Numbered from the stretch's first letter, positions 54,274-61,623 are shown. The stretch: DNA of 64,000 nt from Candidatus Riflebacteria bacterium HGW-Riflebacteria-2 (GCA_002839435.1 PGYA01000006.1:1-64000), one strand, 5' to 3'. Numbers and translations: made by a program. Notes: a model not told the origin generated them from the sequence alone.

Positions 54274-55449
54274 ATGAGCATTGCCATTATTACGGGTTTT
54301 GAGCCTTTCGCTGACTGCGGCGTCAACCCTTCATGGCTTGCAGTCAGCGCACTGCCGGCCAGCGTCGGGTCGTTCACCTTGACGCGACTTCTGCTACCGG
54401 TCTCTTTTGAAAAGGCCTTTGGCAGACTGGAAGAGGCAATCGTCGCCTGCCAGCCAGATCTGGTCATCTGCACCGGCCTGGCCACCCGACGCGACAGCAT
54501 CTCGATCGAGCGCATTGCAATCAATATTGACGATGCGCGCATTCCCGACAACGAAGGCTACCACCCGATCGAGCGCAGAATCGACTACTCTGCGCCAGAT
54601 GCCTACTTCAGCTGCCTGCCTGTTCGCGCCATCTGCGAAAAAATTAGCGAGGCCGGCCTGCCCGCGGCTATCTCCGACTCAGCCGGAACCTATGTCTGTA
54701 ACCATGTCATGTTTCGCCTGCTGCACCTGATCGCCAACCGCTACCCCAAAATTCTTGGCGGCTTCATCCACGTTCCGGCCACTCCCGAAATGTCTGGCAA
54801 TAAAGGTCCCGGCATGCCACTCGCCGACATCACCCGCGCGCTGCAGCTTGCGGTTGAAGTCTGCTCCGATCATTCAACTCACTGGCAGGGCAGCAAACGC
54901 CGCATCGTCGAATACAACCCGGGCTGGCCAGGTGAATTTACAGAAATCGCAACGCAACTGCATAGCGGCCTTGGCAATCTGGCTCTGCGCATCGACCACA
55001 TTGGCTCTACTTCTGTGCCAGAGCTGGCTGCCAAGGACGTGATAGACATTCAGATTACCGTAAGCGAACTCAGCGACCAGCTGCTTGCGGCAATGACTGC
55101 CATGGGCTACACCCGCTCAGAAATCGCCACCAGCGACCACATTCCGGCCTGCATGAGCGACAAACCGCATGAATGGCAGAAGTGGTTCTTCAAGGCACCG
55201 CCCGGTCAAAGACCAACCAACACGCATGTTCGCATCGCTGGCCGCGCCAATCAACGCTACCCGCTGCTGTTTCGCGATTTTCTACGCGCGCATCCCAATT
55301 ACGCGAAGTCGTATGGTGAACTAAAAAAGCGGCTGGCCGCCAATCTTGCCAACTCCAGAACTTACCCCGACGTCAAAGACCCCGCCGTCGATCTCATCTA
55401 CCACGCCGCCGAAAACTGGGCGGCCAGGATTTGCTGGCAGTCAGAATAG
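54274..55449 (+). CDS. Pyroglutamyl peptidase fused to a GrpB (UPF0157) nucleotidyltransferase-like domain
   Basis: Two enzymes in 391 aa. Residues 1-200 are pyrrolidone-carboxylate peptidase (family C15, removes N-terminal pyroglutamate): opening ITGFEPFADCGVNPSW and catalytic triad E79 (SISIERIAIN), C142 (GTYVCNHVMF) and H166 (GFIHVP), matching E80/C143/H167 of the family. Residues ~210-391 are a GrpB domain (VEYNPGWPGEF, DHIGSTSVPELAAKDVIDI), a nucleotidyltransferase-fold family of unknown substrate. All key residues of the peptidase are present. I know of no functional link between the two. An upstream in-frame ATG at 54208 is less likely. Confidence 0.92.
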   Translation: MSIAIITGFEPFADCGVNPSWLAVSALPASVGSFTLTRLLLPVSFEKAFGRLEEAIVACQPDLVICTGLATRRDSISIERIAINIDDARIPDNEGYHPIERRIDYSAPDAYFSCLPVRAICEKISEAGLPAAISDSAGTYVCNHVMFRLLHLIANRYPKILGGFIHVPATPEMSGNKGPGMPLADITRALQLAVEVCSDHSTHWQGSKRRIVEYNPGWPGEFTEIATQLHSGLGNLALRIDHIGSTSVPELAAKDVIDIQITVSELSDQLLAAMTAMGYTRSEIATSDHIPACMSDKPHEWQKWFFKAPPGQRPTNTHVRIAGRANQRYPLLFRDFLRAHPNYAKSYGELKKRLAANLANSRTYPDVKDPAVDLIYHAAENWAARICWQSE

Positions 55450-55471
55450 AAAGCCTGACAAACTCCACCCC

Positions 55472-56242
55472 TCACCTTACAAACGAAATTCCATACTTCG
55501 TCAGAAGAAAGATGCAGCCAATAAAAACAAATACCTGCAAGTAACCGAGAAAAGCATGCCAAAACCTGTCCATGATATTGAACTCACGAAATTCGAATGA
55601 AAACCGCATGTTCAGGCCGCGCACAGGCTCAGCAACCATTTCTACCTGAGGCTCAACGTAGGCAGCACCGATTATCCCGGCAATCTGTTTTGCCAGATTC
55701 TTGTTTTCCTCAAGCGAACCAGATTTCATATCACTCAATACCTTTACCTCGCCGGTATTATCGACCAGTACAGTCTGATATGTCCATAAGAGTTTCTTTC
55801 CGATAACCTGCTGCATAGCCGTCACCGTCAAAGCATGCACCTGCGAAAAAGTCAGCATCACTCTTTCGCTTTCATAGCCAAGAAATTCAAAGTGATAAAA
55901 CAGGCACTTTTCATCAATATCGAGCACATAATAGTTGTCGGTGAAATTGTAAAGAGTGACAAAAGCTACGCTACAGATCGCACCTGCCGGCAGCATCAAC
56001 TTCGTCACCATTGTCATGCCATCTTTCATCCAGCCGTGGCAACCACCCAGCAAAACAGCTAAGCTGTAAAAAGAGGCGGTAAAGAAAAAGCTTTCTAGCG
56101 GCGTTTTAAGATCAAGTATTATCTTGCAAGGCGGTTGGCCATCAACAGCCAGAACTGATCTGCCCTTCATCTTCGCTCCCATGACTGATGATAGAGTCAG
56201 GATAGCTGAAATCAAGTCTTTCAGCAACAGATCAATTTTCAT
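55472..56242 (-). CDS. Integral membrane protein of unknown function
   Basis: Not recognised. It has 256 aa with three hydrophobic helices (FFFTASFYSLAVLLGG near 52-67, LMLPAGAICSVAFVTLYNF near 82-100, YLQVFVFIGCIFLLTKYG near 233-250). Between the second and third is a ~130-residue soluble, mixed alpha/beta domain that could be PH-like (bPH-type proteins have this layout, but I see no diagnostic motif). Single gene, convergent to Pcp-GrpB. Confidence 0.72.
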   Translation of the reverse strand: MKIDLLLKDLISAILTLSSVMGAKMKGRSVLAVDGQPPCKIILDLKTPLESFFFTASFYSLAVLLGGCHGWMKDGMTMVTKLMLPAGAICSVAFVTLYNFTDNYYVLDIDEKCLFYHFEFLGYESERVMLTFSQVHALTVTAMQQVIGKKLLWTYQTVLVDNTGEVKVLSDMKSGSLEENKNLAKQIAGIIGAAYVEPQVEMVAEPVRGLNMRFSFEFREFNIMDRFWHAFLGYLQVFVFIGCIFLLTKYGISFVR

Positions 56243-56317
56243 CGATGAATTGACAATTTTTCTCCAGTTTTGCCAATCGAATCTCTAAAACGAGCTCCAG
56301 ATAAGGCGTTATCGACA

Positions 56318-56332
56318 TGGCATGCCTTTTGC
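56318..56332 (+). promoter_or_regulatory. Sigma54 (RpoN) promoter of the glycine-zipper gene
   Basis: TGGCAT, five bases, TTGC: invariant GG and GC are 10 nt apart and 5/6 plus 4/4 positions fit the -24/-12 consensus. The predicted start is near 56344, 33 bp before the ATG. Confidence 0.65.
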
Positions 56333-56376
56333 GTAAGCGGGGTTACCTATATGTTGCTTGAAACTGGAGGAACGAA

Positions 56377-57414
56377 ATGACTTTTACCATCGCAAGAAAG
56401 AATCACATATCAATGTTGCTGGCGTTCAGCATGCTGTTTTCGATATTTTTTCTGGCCGCCACGCCGCCAGCTGAAGCCGGCCTGTTCAGAGCCCTCGCCA
56501 AAATCGGCCGCGCTGTTGCCGTTACCGCCTCTGCCATAACTGGCGGAGTCATTGGCGCTGTAGTTGGCTGCGTTACCGGGGGCCCGGTTGGCGCTCTGGC
56601 AGGATTCACCGCCGGTGCCATTATTGGTGGAATAACCATGGGCGCCCTCACTTCGACAACCGGCACCTCAGCCCTTACCGGCGCTGCAATCGGAGCCATG
56701 CACGGCGCCTGCGGCGGTCCGCTCGGCATGCTGGCCGGTGCGGCTATCGGCGGCGTTGTCGGTGCCGCTATCGGTTGTGTAGCTGAAGGTTGCTGTGATG
56801 ACAACTGCTGCAACGGCGGCAATGGCAAAAAAGGCTCGGTGGTAGCGTCAGGCTACATCAAAGATTCTGGTAAAAGCGAAGAACCGGCAGAAAGCCTGCC
56901 AACCGATATTCCCGCCGAAGAGCCACTTCCCCAGGAACCCGCCAGAGAAGAACCGGTTGCCGAAGTGCCACAGACCCCTGAAACCGAAGAAACCGGCAAT
57001 ACCACTTATGCCGACGCCAGCGCAGAAGCAGCTGCCAGCAACGATCCTGCCGACATGACCGTAGAGGCATCGGTTCAGTTTCTGGTAATGCAGGCTCCCG
57101 AGCTCGACAGCGCGAGAACAGATGCGCTCACCAATAATACCAGCTCTGAAGAATACGAAAGTCGACTCGACCAGCGCGAGCTTGTCGCCGACAACCTCAC
57201 CAGCAAACTGATCGCAGAAATCGAAGCAAACAACGGCCAGCCCGGCGAAGCCTACAGCCAGTTCAGAGCCAGCCTGCAGAAACTCGAACCCGAAAAGCGT
57301 GCAGCCCTCAACGATGTTATCGAATCAGTCAAAGACAACGTCACTCACAATCAGGTCAATAACCCCGATTCAACCAGCTACCAGACCCTCGCTGGCGAAC
57401 TCAACCACATCTGA
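56377..57414 (+). CDS. Secreted glycine-zipper protein with acidic C-terminal region
   Basis: A 345-aa protein. A signal peptide (LFSIFFLAATPPAEA) is followed by ~110 residues of glycine-zipper repeats (GGVIGAVVGCVTGGPVGAL, GFTAGAIIGGITMGAL, GAAIGGVVGAAIGCV), then a Cys-rich knot (EGCCDDNCCNGG). A Pro/Glu linker leads to a helical C-terminal domain (ASVQFLVMQAPELDSARTDA). The layout parallels the gene at 30511-31260 (signal, RALAKIGRAVAV-type start, zipper, helical tail), so they are paralogues. Preceded by a sigma54-type promoter and followed by a terminator. Function unknown. Confidence 0.82.
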   Translation: MTFTIARKNHISMLLAFSMLFSIFFLAATPPAEAGLFRALAKIGRAVAVTASAITGGVIGAVVGCVTGGPVGALAGFTAGAIIGGITMGALTSTTGTSALTGAAIGAMHGACGGPLGMLAGAAIGGVVGAAIGCVAEGCCDDNCCNGGNGKKGSVVASGYIKDSGKSEEPAESLPTDIPAEEPLPQEPAREEPVAEVPQTPETEETGNTTYADASAEAAASNDPADMTVEASVQFLVMQAPELDSARTDALTNNTSSEEYESRLDQRELVADNLTSKLIAEIEANNGQPGEAYSQFRASLQKLEPEKRAALNDVIESVKDNVTHNQVNNPDSTSYQTLAGELNHI

Positions 57415-57440
57415 CATCAGATATCTTTCAGACCTACCTC

Positions 57441-57472
57441 GGGCCTGCCTGGCAAAGGCGGGCCCGCTTTTA
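57441..57472 (+). terminator. Terminator after glycine-zipper gene
   Basis: A 9-bp stem with one G-U pair (57441-57449 with 57457-57465), 7-nt loop and a T-rich tail, 27 bp after the stop at 57414. Confidence 0.85.
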
Positions 57473-57650
57473 TTTCAGCGCCTCCAGCCTCGCCAAAGTT
57501 CGATGCCTTTATATATACAAAAATTATTTGAATGTTTTCAGGTGCAAGTCGGTTTGCTTTTTCGTAAGCTTATGAGCGAAGCAAATCACTGCAGATAAAG
57601 CATTCCATTCTATAGATACCATATCCACGAAATTGGAGAACTTTAAGCCG

Positions 57651-58460
57651 ATGACAGACCAGAACGATGACCGCTGGGCTTTACCGGGTATCGCAGAAGC
57701 TTTGCAATGGCTTGATTATCGTAACCAGCAGGGAATATCAATAGCACTCGATGCGCTGGGGGAATATGCAAAAGACACCGAACAGGCAGCAGAAAATCTG
57801 GCAGGCTATCGAAACTGTCTGCTGGCGCTGCCGCCAGCCAGCCACAAAGTAGCGGTTGCAATCAAGCTTTCAGCGCTCGGTCTGAATTTTGACGCCGCGC
57901 TCGCCGAAACAAATCTGCAAAATCTGCTGGAACTGGCTCGAAACAGCGATAATCTGGTCGAAATCGATATCGAAGGCACTCCGACGGTCGAGGCTACGGT
58001 AGCTATGGCCTGCAAATTCGCGACTATGGGCCTCAATCTTGTTCTCGCCCTGCAAGCCTACCTCGATCGAACTGATTCCGATATCCGCCGCGCACTTGAA
58101 GCCGGGCTGAAAATCCGTCTGGTCAAAGGCGCGTATCGTGGCGACACCGATGATTTTACCGAGATCCAGAGCCGTTTCTTCTCTCATTTCAAAACGCTGC
58201 TGGCAACCGGCCGACCTTTCGACGTCGGAACCCACGACCCGCTTCTGATCGAACAGATGAAGACAGCCATCACTGAACGGTCACAGGTTTGCTTCGGCTT
58301 TTTAAAAGGCCTGGCTGATCAGACCAAGCTGAATCTGGCACAAAGCGGCTTCGGCGCTTCCGAATATGTACCCTACGGAACCAATCGCAAGGCCTATGTC
58401 GCCAGACGCCAACTCTACCTCAAAAACCTCGAAAAAACCGGCCTCACCCCAGCCCCCTGA
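57651..58460 (+). CDS. Proline dehydrogenase-like TIM-barrel flavoprotein
   Basis: A 269-aa protein matching the PRODH FAD-binding barrel, which oxidises L-proline to pyrroline-5-carboxylate. Matching segments in order: VAIKLSALGLNFD, VEIDIEGTPTVEAT, LALQAYLDRTDSDI, IRLVKGAYRGDTDDF, FDVGTHDP, VCFGFLKGLAD and SEYVPYGTNRKAYVARRQL, where the family has YVPYG and an RR pair contacting substrate. Slightly shorter than monofunctional PutA/PRODH (~300 aa). Start ATG 57651; an in-frame TTG at 57633 is possible. No P5C dehydrogenase is adjacent. Confidence 0.88.
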   Translation: MTDQNDDRWALPGIAEALQWLDYRNQQGISIALDALGEYAKDTEQAAENLAGYRNCLLALPPASHKVAVAIKLSALGLNFDAALAETNLQNLLELARNSDNLVEIDIEGTPTVEATVAMACKFATMGLNLVLALQAYLDRTDSDIRRALEAGLKIRLVKGAYRGDTDDFTEIQSRFFSHFKTLLATGRPFDVGTHDPLLIEQMKTAITERSQVCFGFLKGLADQTKLNLAQSGFGASEYVPYGTNRKAYVARRQLYLKNLEKTGLTPAP

Positions 58461-58510
58461 CCAGCCCGCAAACCACAACGACCTCAAGCCAGATAAACTA
58501 TCCGCCTGAA

Positions 58511-58539
58511 AAAAAGCCCGCTTACGCAGCGGGCTTTTT
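58511..58539. terminator. Bidirectional terminator
   Basis: AAAAAGCCCGC (58511-58521) pairs perfectly with GCGGGCTTTTT (58529-58539) around a 7-nt loop. It marks the boundary between the core genes and the accessory stretch. Confidence 0.9.
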
Positions 58540-58600
58540 GAAATACACTAGCAAGGGTCGCTATCAAACTGAAGAATACTGATGTCTGCACAGGTCTTTT

Positions 58601-58975
58601 TTACACTGAGCTTATCCCTATCTTGTCCCTACAAATCAAAAAATCCAACATCCACTTCCACCTAAAGTCTTTTATAGTCCATGTTTGGATATGAAAGTAT
58701 ATCACATTTCCACCAAATACAAAAAACTCCATCAAACTGGCAAGCAAATCACTGTTTACGAATTCACTAAAAAATGCCGAGGCGGCAGTTGCTATTGCTA
58801 ATGTTGCTATTTCTGCGATAGTTCGGAAGCTATCGTGGGTGGACAGTGAGAATTTTACTTCGTCAGAGCCGGGATTGACGCCAGGGTCTTTTATGTTCAA
58901 GCTATCGTTGTGGGAATTAAAAACAGTGCCCTTCTTAATTGTGACATTTGAACCCCTGAGTAATGCCAGAGACAA
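58601..58975 (-). CDS. Doubtful hypothetical protein or gene remnant
   Basis: An open frame of 124 codons starting at TTG with no Shine-Dalgarno. It has a moderately hydrophobic middle (FRTIAEIATLAIATAASAFF) and a Trp/Phe-rich end. It contains the residues GSDEVKFSL, encoded by the first copy of the 23-bp direct repeat, also seen in the 60750-61235 frame. Could be a decayed gene carried with the accessory element. No family recognised. Confidence 0.3.
   Translation of the reverse strand: MSLALLRGSNVTIKKGTVFNSHNDSLNIKDPGVNPGSDEVKFSLSTHDSFRTIAEIATLAIATAASAFFSEFVNSDLLASLMEFFVFGGNVIYFHIQTWTIKDFRWKWMLDFLICRDKIGISSV
58848..58870. repeat. 23-bp direct repeat, left copy
   Basis: Identical over 23 bp, same orientation, to 61063-61085 (begins GAGAATTTTACTTCG, ends AGAGCC). 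The two copies bracket the XRE/ImmA pair and the 36-codon gene, 2215 bp apart. Confidence 0.85.
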
Positions 58976-59223
58976 AGCGACAAAATAGCAGCGACAGTGA
59001 CGGCACCGGTATTCCCAGAGCAGCTTTTTCCTTTGTTGGCCTTAAATAAATTTTTTGGAGTGGCCGCTTAAAAAAATGTCCATTTTTACTAGACCATTCC
59101 AACCAACGGATAACCGGCCTTAAAAAGGTCGCACGTCTGGCAGCCTCGTATCGATGGAATGACGAAATTCTTGGGCCATTTGAAACAAAGAAGCTCACAG
59201 CTAAATCTGCCTTACGGTTCCGT
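58976..59223. other. Non-coding or decayed stretch
   Basis: No credible gene. It contains GGCCTTAAA twice (59038 and 59118 areas) and an imperfect inverted repeat TTGGAGTGG/CCATTCCAA around an A-rich core with TGTCCATTTTT (about 59053-59105). This vaguely recalls terminal sequences of IS21-type elements. A TTACGG/CCGTAA palindrome lies at 59212-59225. Confidence 0.4.
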
Positions 59224-59265
59224 AAAAATAAAAACTACCCCAGATCATGCGATCCGGGGCAGTAG
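59224..59265 (-). terminator. Terminator of the 36-codon gene
   Basis: A stem with one G-U pair and a small bulge (59235-59246 with 59251-59265) is followed on the minus strand by TTTTTATTTTT, 28 bp beyond the small gene's stop. Confidence 0.85.
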
Positions 59266-59292
59266 TTTCAGAGCCTTAGTATGAGATGATTT

Positions 59293-59403
59293 CTACTTTC
59301 TTCTGCCAAATGGCCAAGCTGCGTAGCCATATTCAGAAGCAATCATTTTTTTGCCAGTGCGGTAATGTATATACCAAGTCACAAAGCCATGAATGTTCTT
59401 CAT
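59293..59403 (-). CDS. Small protein, 36 aa
   Basis: A short gene of 36 codons starting ATG at 59403, with a perfect AGGAGG (59410-59415) 6 nt upstream, stopping at TAG 59293 and followed by a strong terminator. The product is basic and aromatic (opens MKNIHGFVTWYIHY, contains GYAAWPFGRRK). No signal or transmembrane segment. The signals on both sides make it convincing despite its size. It may be a toxin, antitoxin or small regulator of the XRE/ImmA locus; unproven. Confidence 0.65.
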   Translation of the reverse strand: MKNIHGFVTWYIHYRTGKKMIASEYGYAAWPFGRRK

Positions 59404-59535
59404 ACTGTTCCTCCTGTCGCAAGATTGCTGATCAGAAGAACAATGTGAAACGATTGACAAAAAGAATGGCTCTGAGGTATTCTTTTGCTTGAGATAGTTT
59501 CTAGGTCTTCCGGGCTCAGCTTGGGGACTAAAAAG

Positions 59536-59565
59536 GCTTGGATGTTAGAGCATCCAGGCTTTTTT
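59536..59565. terminator. Bidirectional terminator between ImmA and the small gene
   Basis: A 9-bp stem with one wobble (59536-59544 with 59551-59559), T-run on the right and A-run on the left. It ends the XRE-ImmA transcript, 14 bp after the ImmA stop. Confidence 0.85.
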
Positions 59566-59578
59566 GTTGCCAGTTTAG

Positions 59579-60154
59579 TTACAAAAATTTATGAATTTTA
59601 TTTACTCGGTTTTCTGCCGCCTTATAACTCACTTTGAAAGTGTCCATAACATCTTCTACGGTCGCTCCTTTTCGGCAAATATTTACTACCATAGGGGTTG
59701 GCATTAGAACCGCAGATGCAAAAGCTTCTGCTTGCCATTCTGGATTTCTGAAAACTTTTATGTCACTCCGGTTTAAAACAGAAATTTTGTTTTCCATAAT
59801 ACAACCCTTGAAAAAATCTCCATGAAGCCAGGCATGGCCCAGTTCATGTCCAACCGTGAACTTTTCTCGACCTGCATGTAATTGAGCCGCAATGTATGTA
59901 GCAGGCGGAATGGTGATCACATTTTGACAGAAATCAGTTTGCCCTAGAATCCCAAATCCTAGCTCTTCTGCGAGTAATGTAAACCCTGTCTCTTCCTCAA
60001 ATTTATGATTGGCATCTAAGATGTCAATGATAGGGATAGGACAAGGTTTTTGCAGACCTTCTGGATAAAATTTTCTTAAAAATTCTACAGCCTCACGACC
60101 TATGCTTTTATATGATTGTGGAGGCACTTCGGGGATTTTAACTGCAAACGTCAT
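59579..60154 (-). CDS. ImmA/IrrE-type zinc metallopeptidase
   Basis: A 191-aa cytoplasmic protein with HEXXH-type motif HELGH (H103-E104-L-G-H107) in KFTVGHELGHAWLHGDFF, and a downstream glutamate in EWQAEAFASAVLMP as third zinc ligand. Such peptidases usually cleave or inactivate a partner XRE-family repressor, as ImmA does on ICEBs1. It lies 9 bp downstream of an XRE gene. Could control a mobile element or act in a stress or toxin-antitoxin response. Confidence 0.92.
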   Translation of the reverse strand: MTFAVKIPEVPPQSYKSIGREAVEFLRKFYPEGLQKPCPIPIIDILDANHKFEEETGFTLLAEELGFGILGQTDFCQNVITIPPATYIAAQLHAGREKFTVGHELGHAWLHGDFFKGCIMENKISVLNRSDIKVFRNPEWQAEAFASAVLMPTPMVVNICRKGATVEDVMDTFKVSYKAAENRVNKIHKFL

Positions 60155-60163
60155 TTTGTCACC

Positions 60164-60520
60164 TCAGTTGGAAAATTTGCTTAAGATTTTTTCGATTTCC
60201 GAAGCGTCAAGCTCGCTTAATTCATCCCAAGATCTTTGGAGAGTAATTGCCAATTCTCGCTTTTTGGGGCCAAGATTAAGCAAACCAAGTTCTACCCGCA
60301 GCTTGTCTTGATGTGCGATTTTTAGCAATTCTGCGATATCAATTTCTAACAAGACAGCCAAGGTGGCAATTGTCTTGTCGTCCGGTGGCTCCCTACGCCC
60401 ATTTTCAATTTGACTAAGATAAGACAATGATATGCCAGCTCTTTCAGACACTACCATCAAAGACAAGCCCTTTCGCTTTCTTGCGGTCCGTATTTTGTCT
60501 CCAAACGGCCTCTTCAACAT
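60164..60520 (-). CDS. XRE-family helix-turn-helix repressor
   Basis: A 118-aa DNA-binding protein. ATG 60520 with AAGGAG 6 nt before it is preferred over a longer frame from 60607. Residues ~5-60 are an HTH_3 domain (GDKIRTARKRKGLSLMVVSE, AGISLSYLSQIENGRREPP). The C-terminal ~55 residues are helical and probably the ImmA-sensitive part. Promoter at 60589-60617. Likely autoregulated. Confidence 0.92.
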   Translation of the reverse strand: MLKRPFGDKIRTARKRKGLSLMVVSERAGISLSYLSQIENGRREPPDDKTIATLAVLLEIDIAELLKIAHQDKLRVELGLLNLGPKKRELAITLQRSWDELSELDASEIEKILSKFSN

Positions 60521-60588
60521 GTTTTGCTCCTTTGCTTCTCGCATAATCAAATCCGCACATTTTAACTCTTGCGAGATTCTACAAATTA

Positions 60589-60617
60589 AGCATACCTCAT
60601 TTTGCAAATTTACACAA
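60589..60617 (-). promoter_or_regulatory. Promoter of the XRE-ImmA operon
   Basis: The minus strand has TTGTGT (60612-60617), 17-nt spacer, TATGCT (60589-60594). Leader about 56 nt. Confidence 0.5.
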
Positions 60618-60749
60618 TAGCTGTGAAGACTTTTTGTTGATAAGTGTTACGGCTTGGGCAAATTAACCTCAATCGTTTGTTTGACCGATGGTGCTGATGT
60701 TTGGATTTACACGGCATGCCGTCGAAGGAAGACCAAGATGCGTGTATAC

Positions 60750-61085
60750 CTAGGCCGCATCACACCAAGTCAAACAATGAAACAACAGCACAAAAACTTC
60801 ACCGGCCGGAATCTGCCGGTCTATTTCTTGTAATGCTGGTTCAGCCGCCGGTCGGACTCTGAGCGCTCGGAGTATTTCTTTTGGTGTTCTGGCGTTTGGT
60901 TTGCTGGCAAGCGCACGCTGAAACGCCGGGTCGAGCTCGGAGACTTCAGATGTCAGATGCACCAAGCCATCCGTTACAAAATGTTTGGCCTGCTGCAAAA
61001 TAGACGAATCATCTTCGTCTGCCTGGTTGGGGTTTGCTGCGATCTTTTCAAGAGTCGCAAGAGAGAATTTTACTTCGTCAGAGCC
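60750..61085 (-). pseudogene. Coding-like remnant out of frame with the upstream small gene
   Basis: A frame continuing past the repeat encodes plausible protein (FSLATLEKIAAN, SILQQAKHFVTDGLVHL, TPKEILRALRVRPAAEPA), ending at 60750. Its own upstream part is only the shadow of the 61070-61270 frame, so there is no credible start. It may be the frameshifted rest of that gene or a separate remnant. The switch point coincides with the right 23-bp repeat. Not recognised. Confidence 0.35.
61063..61085. repeat. 23-bp direct repeat, right copy
   Basis: Exact copy of 58848-58870 in the same orientation. On the minus strand it contains the stop codon of the small gene at 61070-61270. Confidence 0.85.
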
Positions 61086-61270
61086 AGCGGCAGTGCCAGA
61101 ATTTTCCCGATCATGTCCATGATCCAGATCAATACCGGATGTTCCCGCTCGAACTTGGCCATCCGAGCGTCCTGTTCTTGTCTTGCCTGCTTTACCAATA
61201 GCTCCATGTTTTTCCGCGTCATGCTGAGCACCCACTCCCTTGAAAATTTCTTCCGGAGCTCTGCCGTCAA
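61070..61270 (-). CDS. Small protein, possible TTG start, 66 aa
   Basis: A frame of 66 codons from TTG 61270 (AGAGG 4 nt upstream, predicted promoter just behind), or from ATG 61222. The product is basic and helical with a hydrophobic C-terminus (LVKQARQEQDARMAKFEREH, LIWIMDMIGKILALPLAL), perhaps membrane-associated. The stop TAA lies within the right direct repeat. Not recognised; the reading frame may be truncated. Confidence 0.45.
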   Translation of the reverse strand: MTAELRKKFSREWVLSMTRKNMELLVKQARQEQDARMAKFEREHPVLIWIMDMIGKILALPLALTK

Positions 61271-61284
61271 TATCCTCTACTCAA

Positions 61285-61313
61285 AGTCTAAGTCTGTTAC
61301 CGAGAACCGTCAA
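61285..61313 (-). promoter_or_regulatory. Sigma70 promoter of the 66-aa frame
   Basis: The minus strand has TTGACG (61308-61313), 17-nt spacer, TAGACT (61285-61290). Confidence 0.55.
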
Positions 61314-61405
61314 GAAGTTTTACCTAATGTCGAGAAAGCAGCTGTAAGAACTATAAACAGGCGTCTGTTACCAATGCTTTTACCACTTTTTGCCAGTTTT
61401 ACCAC
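61292..61405. repeat. Five TTACC direct repeats, candidate operator array
   Basis: The core TTACC occurs at 61297, 61320, 61368, 61380 and 61399. Two copies share GTCTGTTACC and two share TTTTACCAC. The first overlaps the spacer of the 61285-61313 promoter. Nothing else is seen in 61406-61593 except a 6-bp hairpin at 61492-61509. Confidence 0.45.
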
Positions 61406-61593
61406 ACAAAAACTTTCTTCATCAGGGAAACCCAGGTGCTAACGATTTCAGCATAGAAGTCATAAAAATCCTGCCATCACTGGTTTTCTAAGCGATGTTT
61501 CTGCATCGCAGCGCAAGGAGATATTTGCCGCTGCTATCGGCCCAAAGTATTCGAACTGGCCTTACTATTAAAGGTTCAGTCGGCAAAGATCAA

Positions 61594-61623
61594 TTGACTA
61601 AGTCATTGCAAATCGTTTATCTT
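61594..61623 (+). promoter_or_regulatory. Promoter of the BREX operon
   Basis: TTGACT (61594-61599), 18-nt spacer, TATCTT (61618-61623), about 75 bp upstream of brxA. Confidence 0.5.

Noticed and set aside
59286..59492. Plus-strand Cys-rich 68-codon frame resembling a zinc ribbon
   Set aside because: No Shine-Dalgarno, and it is antisense to the 36-codon gene, which has full expression signals.
61063..61085. Programmed -1 frameshift at the right repeat
   Set aside because: No slippery heptamer or downstream structure is visible at the frame change; recombination or decay is simpler.
60750..61235. A single 161-codon protein starting at GTG 61235
   Set aside because: Its first ~50 codons are the shadow of a better frame; only the part after the direct repeat looks coding.
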